A stretch of DNA of 12,392 bases from Undibacterium sp. (GTDB taxonomy: Bacteria > Pseudomonadota > Gammaproteobacteria > Burkholderiales > Burkholderiaceae). The translations under genes and the position numbers were made by a program. Under the pieces are notes generated by a model. That model did no database searches. It was not told the origin of the DNA and saw nothing but the letters and a program-made list of their open reading frames with translations. This document shows positions 7,441-12,392 of this stretch, piece by piece. Location: the NCBI GenBank assembly GCA_014376575.1, contig JACMRF010000109.1, positions 1 to 12,392 of the forward strand, read 5' to 3'. Within the stretch, counting starts at the first letter, position 1, and each line of letters opens with the position of its first letter.

Positions 7441-8838
7441 ATGCCTGCATCCGCTTTAGCGCAAGAAGCGCACGTCGCGTCAGAAATTACACCACATTTA
7501 CTGCCAGCAAGGCAGCGCGCAGATCTGCTTCCTTACTCTAACGAAAAAATTTTGTTTCTTATCATGGCGATTATTTCCGCCATAGGATGGGTGCTGCTTA
7601 CTGTGGTTACAGTTGGCATTGTTTGGCTAATGATGTTGCTGATGTATGTGATTGGCTTGGTCGCATTTTCTTATTTTATTTCTTATGTTCGCGGTAATGG
7701 CGTGCGGGTGACTGCCGAGCAATTTCCTGATTTGCATGCGCGCTTTGAAACTTGCTGTGAAACGGTGGGAATGCATAAGCGGCCAGAGTTTTATCTGGTG
7801 ACTGGCAATGGTGCTTTGAACGCTTTTGCTACACGGTTTTTGCATCGTTATTATGTGGTTCTGTATTCGGAAATCGTCGATGCATTAGAAGACGATCCTG
7901 ATGCGTTGAATTTTTATATTGGTCATGAGCTGGGTCATATCGCGCAGAAACATCTGGTGCATCATTGGTGGCTGGTATTTGCGCGCTGGATTCCCTTGTT
8001 GGGCTCTGCATATTCTCGCGCCAGAGAATATACCTGCGACCAATTTGGTTTGTTGTGTACGAATAATAAACGTAGCGCGGTAAGGGCCTTGTCGGTGCTG
8101 GCGGCAGGCAGTCGTCGCTGGAAGAGTATGAATACGCAAGCTTATATTGCGCAAGTTGAACAAACTAGCGGATTCTGGATGTCCCTGAATGAACTCACTG
8201 CCGATTACCCTTGGTTATGCAAGCGGGTGGCGCGTTTAGAGCAGGAGCCAGAAACACAAATTCCGCGACGGAATTTCTTCGCCTGGTTGTTTGCAGCGAC
8301 TGTTCCAAACACTGGATTTGGTCTGATAGGCGCATTGGTCGTGTATGTGTATTTATTGGTTTTCCTTCTGCCAGTCGCTATAGCCGCTTATAGTAGTTAT
8401 GGCCTCAAGGCGAAAGAAGCGGCCGTTATTATTGAACAGGCAGCAACTCGCGATCAACTCGGAAAGGCGTATCAAGTAGGTATGCTGGCCGCGAGTCTGA
8501 TCGATGAGAAGTATGTCAAAGAGCAAGTCATCGCGCGATCTGTAGAGCAGGTTGGCTTTAAGAATGCCGAACCGAACTTGGTTAAATCTGTCGTCTTTGA
8601 TCCTGAGGCGGCCGAGTTGACGTTGCAATTTAATCCGCCTTTGAACGACAAGGTCATGAAGTTGAGCGTTCAGGCAGAACATAAAGGCGTGGCAACTTGG
8701 ACCTGCACTGTGAGCGGCGATATTGTCAGCGCGGCTTTGCCGGAGTCTTGCTCGAAATTTGAAGACGACACAAATGAGGAGGTACAGAAAGTGTCGGCAC
8801 CATCAATATTTGATCGCTTGTTGAAAATGATTTTGTAA
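7441..8838 (+). CDS. M48-family membrane metalloprotease with pilin-like C-terminal region
   Basis: This encodes 465 residues. After a ~36-residue cytosolic-looking N-terminus come two membrane helices (~37-58 and ~60-81). A zinc metalloprotease domain of the M48 (HtpX/Ste24) type follows, with HELGH at 162-166 and the downstream AREYTCD motif, in which E196 is the likely third zinc ligand. A third membrane helix (~293-318) reads FLLPVAIAAYSSYGLKAKEA at its end, very like the N-terminal helix of type IV pilins. The remainder follows the pilin plan: a long helix (~320-365), beta strands (LTLQFNPP ... VMKLSV) and a W420-T-C422 ... LPES-C437 ending that matches the pilin disulfide loop. The prepilin peptidase site (G followed by F-T-L-I-E) is absent, so it should not be processed as a pilin. 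The start has only a weak GAAAG (7430-7434) upstream. The substrate is unknown; turnover of membrane proteins is usual for M48 enzymes. Confidence 0.9.
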   Translation: MPASALAQEAHVASEITPHLLPARQRADLLPYSNEKILFLIMAIISAIGWVLLTVVTVGIVWLMMLLMYVIGLVAFSYFISYVRGNGVRVTAEQFPDLHARFETCCETVGMHKRPEFYLVTGNGALNAFATRFLHRYYVVLYSEIVDALEDDPDALNFYIGHELGHIAQKHLVHHWWLVFARWIPLLGSAYSRAREYTCDQFGLLCTNNKRSAVRALSVLAAGSRRWKSMNTQAYIAQVEQTSGFWMSLNELTADYPWLCKRVARLEQEPETQIPRRNFFAWLFAATVPNTGFGLIGALVVYVYLLVFLLPVAIAAYSSYGLKAKEAAVIIEQAATRDQLGKAYQVGMLAASLIDEKYVKEQVIARSVEQVGFKNAEPNLVKSVVFDPEAAELTLQFNPPLNDKVMKLSVQAEHKGVATWTCTVSGDIVSAALPESCSKFEDDTNEEVQKVSAPSIFDRLLKMIL

Positions 8839-9158
8839 TCACCGCATTAGTTCGAGCCGATGCGTTGCAAGTGTGCGCTGTTTGCTGTGAAACCCTGGAG
8901 TTTTAATTGATGCCAAAGCAAACACGCTCTATCCATAAGCCTCTTCAGGCTATTTTGCCCTGAACACCGCATGGATATTGCGCGTTGACGCTATGTGTTT
9001 TTAACATTATGCATAACTAGATATGCTCTCGATTTATGCAAATGAGGGATGCCGATCATTTAAAAAATGGCGGAGCCGATCCAAAGAAACTCTGCCTGTT
9101 TTAATCGTCGTAGCAAAAATTGTTAACACTTTTTCAGATGACATCTCGTGATTGCGCC
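8839..9158. other. Spacer between the M48 and Sel1 genes
   Basis: No gene is seen in these 320 bases. They hold a weak hairpin AGCCT (8938-8942) CTTC AGGCT (8947-8951) followed by ATTTT, too small to be a sure terminator. There is also a promoter-like sequence with a 10-bp palindrome (listed separately) and a direct repeat GCCGATC at 9051 and 9075. Confidence 0.5.
8985..9013 (+). promoter_or_regulatory. Possible promoter for the Sel1-repeat gene, overlapped by a palindrome
   Basis: TTGACG (8985-8990) is followed after 17 bases by TATGCA (9008-9013). The perfect palindrome TTATGCATAA (9007-9016) covers the -10 position and could be an operator. The -10 match is weak and the leader to ATG 9159 would be about 140 bases long. 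Confidence 0.25.
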
Positions 9159-10388
9159 ATGACTAAATATCTCATTCATCTTTTATTTTTCGGTTTGATG
9201 TTTTGCCTGAGTCAGGGTTCCCGGGCGGGAATGAAAGAGGCGAAAGGGGCGTATCAGAAGGGTAATTATGCTTCAGCTGCAGAGCAGGCGAGTGCCTTGG
9301 CTGCTAGCGGCGATATGGAAGCGCAGTTTTTTTTCGGCGAGCTTTGTGATAATGGTCACGGTGTCGTGCAGGATTATAAAGAGGCCATGGCGTGGTACAC
9401 CAAGGCTGCAGAAAAAGGGTATGCCGATGCGCAATTTAGAACCGGATCTCGATATGCGAATGGCCAAGGCGTGCTTATGGATAAAAAGACCGCGATGGGT
9501 TGGTTTCGCAAAGCAGCGTTGCAGGGGCAGGCCGACGCACAATTTGAATTGGGCCGGATGTATGCCTTGATGCAGAGCCCCGCCGATGATCATGCGGCAA
9601 TCATGTGGATGCGTAAGGCAGCTGAGCGCGGCCACACGGGAGCACAACTTGAACTGGGCAAAATGTACACCAGCGCTCGTGTGGAGAAGAAGAACGATGT
9701 CATCGCAAACTTATGGTACCGCAAGGCAGCAGAATCTGGTTTGGCAGACGCCCAGCTCTTGTTTGCGATAGCGCTCGAATCAGGTTCGGGGATATCGGAA
9801 AATTTGCCTGAGGCGGTTAGCTGGTATTTGAAATCTGCCACCCAGGGCAACGCAAAAGCGCAACTGGGTCTAGCCAACATGATGAGCACAGGGCGTGGCG
9901 TGAAGAAAGAGGAGTTCCAGTCTGCCGCATGGTTTCTGAAGGCGGCGGAGCAAGGTGAAGTCGAGGCGCAATTTAGTATCGCCAGCATGTACGATAAGGG
10001 GGATGTTCTGGCGGGCGACTTTAATCAAGCCTTGGATTGGTATCGAAAAGCGGCATTGCAAAATCATGCGGCTTCGTTGAACAAAATGGCTTCTTTTTAC
10101 GCAAACGGACGCGGTGTGGCGGAGGACCGTCCGGTGGCTATGACGCTTTATCGAAAAGCGGCAAATCAAAATAACGTTGAGGCGCAATACAACCTTGGCT
10201 GGATGTATGCCAATGGCTACGGTGTTTCTGTCGATCTTGTGCAGGCGCATATGTGGTTCAATTTAGCCGCTACCGCAGGTGATAAAGAAGCCTTGAAAAA
10301 TAGAAGAGTAGCAGAAGCATTAATGAATCCGGCGCAATTGGAAGCGGCACAATCCATGGCGCGAGAGTGGCTCATGACGCATAAATAA
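9159..10388 (+). CDS. Exported Sel1-repeat protein
   Basis: This encodes 409 residues from ATG 9159, chosen because the protein then starts with a signal peptide (TKYLIHLLFFGLMFCLSQGSRA, cut before GMKEA). A TTG at 9120 and an ATG at 9138 are in-frame alternatives, and none of the three has a clear ribosome binding site. After an initial helical pair come nine Sel1-like repeats of about 36 residues. They are recognised by AxAQF/L-x-LG-x-MY followed by GxGV and then A-x-x-W-Y-x-K-A-A. Repeats 3, 4 and 7 have degenerate loops (ALMQSP, TSARVE, DKGDVL). Sel1 proteins are alpha-helical solenoids that bind partner proteins. Some are immunity proteins for T6SS lipases (the PldB neighbourhood in Pseudomonas), so its place 104 bases before tssA is suggestive. 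No lipase is visible in this window. GC is high (60% in 9481-9540). Confidence 0.9.
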   Translation: MTKYLIHLLFFGLMFCLSQGSRAGMKEAKGAYQKGNYASAAEQASALAASGDMEAQFFFGELCDNGHGVVQDYKEAMAWYTKAAEKGYADAQFRTGSRYANGQGVLMDKKTAMGWFRKAALQGQADAQFELGRMYALMQSPADDHAAIMWMRKAAERGHTGAQLELGKMYTSARVEKKNDVIANLWYRKAAESGLADAQLLFAIALESGSGISENLPEAVSWYLKSATQGNAKAQLGLANMMSTGRGVKKEEFQSAAWFLKAAEQGEVEAQFSIASMYDKGDVLAGDFNQALDWYRKAALQNHAASLNKMASFYANGRGVAEDRPVAMTLYRKAANQNNVEAQYNLGWMYANGYGVSVDLVQAHMWFNLAATAGDKEALKNRRVAEALMNPAQLEAAQSMAREWLMTHK

Positions 10389-10492
10389 GCCGTGTGGTAG
10401 CGTGGAATTCAATTGCTTGATCGCTGGTTTAGCGGCTGCGCGACTGAGCGGAAAAATAATTCATGACGAAAATTTAATAGGATAGATACGAA

Positions 10493-11569
10493 ATGTTTGA
10501 CGTGAAAAAATTGATGGAGCCAATTAATGGCCCGCAAATATTTGGAGAGGATTTATCGTTTTCTCGCGAAATCGATGCGATAGTGGATGCTAGACGTTTC
10601 GACGATCCATCACTAGATCAAGGTGAGTGGGTCACTGAAATAAAGACGGCAAACTGGCCTTTCGTGGTTGAAAATTGTTCAATGCTGATTGCCGATAAAA
10701 GCAAGGATTTGCGTTTGGCGGTTTGGTTGGCGGAAGCAAGTGCAAAGCTTGATCATTTTGCCGGGTTGGCTCAAGGCTATTTGTTACTGGCTGGATTATG
10801 TGACCAATTTTGGGATGGTTTATATCCATTGCCTGATGAGGATGATCAGGAGCAGCGTATCGGTAATTTATATTGGATATTGACACGCTCAATTCCTCTG
10901 GTAAATGAAATGCCAATTACAGAAGGCCGAGGCACTTCATATTCGTTATTGGACTTCGAGGCGGCACGTGTGCGCGCGACAAACGCAGAAAAACTAGCAA
11001 TGGATGGCCGCCCACCAGAAGAAGGACCAAAATTGGTCGATCTTGAAACTGCAAGGCGCAAGAGTTCTCGGGCGTTCCATGAGAAATTATTAAATGATGC
11101 GCAGAGTTGTCTTTCTGCGTTGCTGCAACTTGAGAAATCCGTCGATGCCCGTTTAGGTGTTGATGGGCCTGGTTTTTCGGCGGCGAAAGAATCAATTGAA
11201 AATATACTCAAATTGATTGCACGTTTTGCCCAAGAGGCGGGCGTACAAACGAATGTTGTGCATATGAATCCAGAGAGCGGAGACATGCAAACTGGTTTGT
11301 CGGAACAGGCGCAACAATCCCGTCTGCCGAATCCTGACGGTTTGCTACTAACTCGCGCTCAGGCTTTAGGGCAATTGCGTTCAGTCGCAGATTTCTTTAG
11401 ACGCACAGAACCACATAGCCCCGTCGCATATCTAGCAGATAAGGCTGCACATTGGGGCGAGATGTCTTTACATACTTGGTTGAGTACGGTGATTAAAGAC
11501 GCTGGTTCACTTGCTCACGTAGAAGAATTGCTAGGGTTGAAGTTGCCACGAGATGCGGAGCCTCGTTGA
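10493..11569 (+). CDS. tssA: T6SS assembly protein TssA (ImpA N-terminal domain)
   Basis: This encodes 358 residues. TssA proteins help build the T6SS baseplate and prime or cap the growing sheath. The ImpA_N domain covers residues ~10-135, with GEDLSFSREIDAI (18-30), KDLRLAVWLAEA (71-82) and FWDGLYPLPDEDD (106-118), all typical of the family. A variable helical middle follows. The conserved C-terminal segment at ~287-330 carries TRAQALGQLRSVADFFRRTE, then PHSPVAYL and a WGEMSLHTWL motif, as in short TssA proteins. A TAGGAT (10478-10483) about 9 bases before ATG 10493 supports the start. The gene seems to stand alone: it is 104 bases after the Sel1 gene and is followed by the tRNA border, so other tss genes must lie elsewhere, probably beyond the left edge. 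Confidence 0.95.
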   Translation: MFDVKKLMEPINGPQIFGEDLSFSREIDAIVDARRFDDPSLDQGEWVTEIKTANWPFVVENCSMLIADKSKDLRLAVWLAEASAKLDHFAGLAQGYLLLAGLCDQFWDGLYPLPDEDDQEQRIGNLYWILTRSIPLVNEMPITEGRGTSYSLLDFEAARVRATNAEKLAMDGRPPEEGPKLVDLETARRKSSRAFHEKLLNDAQSCLSALLQLEKSVDARLGVDGPGFSAAKESIENILKLIARFAQEAGVQTNVVHMNPESGDMQTGLSEQAQQSRLPNPDGLLLTRAQALGQLRSVADFFRRTEPHSPVAYLADKAAHWGEMSLHTWLSTVIKDAGSLAHVEELLGLKLPRDAEPR

Positions 11570-11590
11570 AAACATCCTGATTGATGACGG

Positions 11591-11618
11591 GCTTATTTGA
11601 GCCAATTCCCGAATAAGC
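11591..11618 (+). terminator. Inverted repeat after tssA, weak terminator candidate
   Basis: GCTTATT (11591-11597) and AATAAGC (11612-11618) can form a 7-bp stem with a 14-base loop just after the tssA stop. The stem is AT-rich and only a short ATTTAT follows, so it is a poor intrinsic terminator. The strong hairpin at 11713-11734 could also end tssA transcripts. Confidence 0.25.
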
Positions 11619-11704
11619 ATTTATCTTGTAGATGATTCGAGGTGCTGAAACATCGTTGGTTGAACCGACAGGAATAAAAAGCATAGATCCAATTCGTTGA
11701 CAAA

Positions 11705-11743
11705 AACAAAAAAGCCTCGCATTTCTGCAAGGCTTTTTATTTT
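11705..11743 (-). terminator. Intrinsic terminator of the tRNA-Asn operon, probably bidirectional
   Basis: Read on the - strand, AGCCTTGCA (11734-11726), a GAAA tetraloop and TGCGAGGCT (11721-11713) form a 9-bp stem with one G-T pair, followed directly by a run of T. On the + strand the same hairpin is followed by TTTTATTTT, so it may also stop transcripts coming from tssA. It begins almost at the 3' end of the downstream tRNA. Confidence 0.85.
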
Positions 11744-11818
11744 GGCTCCCCGACCTGGACTCGAACCAGGGACCTGCGGATTAACAGTCCGTCGCTCTAC
11801 CAACTGAGCTATCAGGGA
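11743..11818 (-). tRNA. tRNA-Asn (anticodon GTT), downstream copy
   Basis: The - strand reads as a 76-base tRNA. It has a TCCCTGA / TCGGGGA acceptor stem, a GCTC ... GAGC D arm, the anticodon loop CTGTTAA (anticodon GTT), the GGTTCGAGTCC T arm, discriminator G and an encoded CCA. It differs from the upstream copy at a single D-loop position (11803: T here on the - strand, C at 11953 in the other copy). It is the second gene of a two-tRNA transcript, 74 bases after the first. Confidence 0.97.
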
Positions 11819-11892
11819 ATAGAAGAAATGCTACTCTTCTTGAAACTTTTAAGTGGCGCTGTTAAGGCGTTCACTGCGGGAATGGAATTCTG

Positions 11893-11968
11893 TGGCTCCC
11901 CGACCTGGACTCGAACCAGGGACCTGCGGATTAACAGTCCGTCGCTCTACCAGCTGAGCTATCAGGGA
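11893..11968 (-). tRNA. tRNA-Asn (anticodon GTT), upstream copy
   Basis: This is a 76-base cloverleaf on the - strand with the same acceptor, anticodon (GTT) and T arm as the neighbouring copy, ending in an encoded CCA. It is promoter-proximal: its 5' end lies 12 bases after the -10 box of a consensus promoter. Only the D-loop base at 11953 separates it from the other copy, so the pair is a recent tandem duplication or is kept alike by gene conversion. Confidence 0.97.
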
Positions 11969-11980
11969 ACAGAGACAAAT

Positions 11981-12009
11981 ATTATATGCACCTTTGCCTG
12001 TCTTGTCAA
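11981..12009 (-). promoter_or_regulatory. Consensus sigma-70 promoter of the tRNA-Asn pair
   Basis: On the - strand a perfect TTGACA (12009-12004) is followed after exactly 17 bases by a perfect TATAAT (11986-11981). The expected transcription start falls some 6 bases before the first tRNA. Such a full-consensus promoter fits a strongly expressed stable-RNA operon. Confidence 0.9.
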
Positions 12010-12029
12010 AAGTTTTTGGTCGCTGAGGC

Positions 12030-12392
12030 TTATAAAACGGCAGTTATTGCGTCAATAACTGCATCAATATTGCGCTTGTTTAAGGCTGCTACACAGATGC
12101 GACCGGTATCGACTGCGTAGATAGAATTGTTATTACGCAGTTTTTCTACCTGTGCTTTAGTTAAGCCTGAATAAGAGAACATGCCACGTTGTTGGGTGAC
12201 GAAATCAAAGTTGTGCGCAGGTGCTTTCTCTTTGAGTTTGGTGACGAAGGCCGCGCGCATTTCGAGGATACGCACGCGCATGCCGGCGAGTTCTTCTTCC
12301 CATAATTGACGCAGTTCTGGCGTGGAGAGAACGGTGGCAACGACCTGACCGCCGTGGATAGGTGGATTGGAATAATTGGTGCGAATTACGCG
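12030..12392 (-). CDS. Aromatic/aspartate aminotransferase (class I PLP enzyme), C-terminal end; 5' end outside window
   Basis: The - strand frame is open from base 12392 to the TAA at 12032-12030 and gives 120 C-terminal residues of a protein usually ~400 long. It starts with RVIRTNYSNPPIHGGQVV, followed by LWEEELAGMRVRILEMR, both typical of the TyrB/AspC group. The later DTGRICVAALN segment holds the arginine that binds the substrate carboxylate in this family. The PLP lysine is outside the window. These enzymes exchange amino groups between aromatic or acidic amino acids and 2-oxo acids in the cytosol. The part seen cannot separate TyrB from AspC, so no symbol is given. The ATG at 12281 is internal, not the start. 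The gene precedes the tRNA pair on the same strand, with a separate tRNA promoter in the gap. Confidence 0.92.
   Translation of the reverse strand, partial: RVIRTNYSNPPIHGGQVVATVLSTPELRQLWEEELAGMRVRILEMRAAFVTKLKEKAPAHNFDFVTQQRGMFSYSGLTKAQVEKLRNNNSIYAVDTGRICVAALNKRNIDAVIDAITAVL

Noticed and set aside
9051..9081. Direct repeat GCCGATC at 9051 and 9075 as an operator pair
   Set aside because: Seven bases with a 24-base spacing and no third copy is not enough support.
10403..10416. Sigma-54-like TGG ... TTGC sequence before tssA
   Set aside because: The spacing between GG and GC is nine bases instead of the required ten, and the flanking bases match poorly.
11621..11803. Minus-strand open frame reading into the tRNA gene (NPQVPGSSPGRGAK-like peptide)
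   Set aside because: This peptide is the usual false translation of tRNA sequence and overlaps a clear tRNA-Asn and its terminator.
11828..12058. Plus-strand open frame of 76 codons across the upstream tRNA and the promoter
   Set aside because: It is the antisense translation of the tRNA gene (TWTRTRDLRINSPSLYQLSY-type peptide), without a ribosome binding site.

Overview
The window looks like a stretch of a betaproteobacterial chromosome, most likely Burkholderiales and perhaps an Oxalobacteraceae-type genome. This is inferred from the style of the VgrG, TssA and aminotransferase proteins; no species-level marker is present. It covers the effector end of a type VI secretion system (T6SS) locus followed by a housekeeping border.

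Left part (1-4819): the C-terminal end of a VgrG spike protein carries a transthyretin-like (TTR-like) tail. It is followed, all on the + strand with overlaps or short gaps, by a small exported CarG-like protein, a ~704-residue candidate effector, an exported SH3-like protein and another small exported protein. The effector has an N-terminal peptidoglycan-hydrolase-like domain, a TTR-like module resembling the VgrG tail, a low-complexity linker, a second beta-rich region, and a C-terminal M15-type zinc peptidase domain with its ligand pattern intact. The natural reading is a spike, an effector with two cell-wall-cutting domains, and several periplasmic immunity candidates. The cargo genes are much richer in A+T than the VgrG core and the later genes, which suggests modular acquisition.

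Middle part (4820-9158): a 296-bp spacer contains a short GC-rich patch. After it come an unrecognised lipoprotein, a secreted DUF4424 protein, and an M48 membrane metalloprotease whose C-terminal third looks like a type IV pilin (membrane helix, extended helix, then a globular end with the W-x-C ... LP-x-x-C ending). No direct T6SS role can be read for these genes.

Right part (9159-11569): an exported protein with nine Sel1 repeats, then tssA, a T6SS baseplate/sheath assembly factor.

Border (11570-12392): two near-identical tRNA-Asn(GTT) genes on the - strand, with a consensus sigma-70 promoter and a strong intrinsic terminator, then the 3' end of an aromatic/aspartate aminotransferase gene on the - strand that runs off the right edge.
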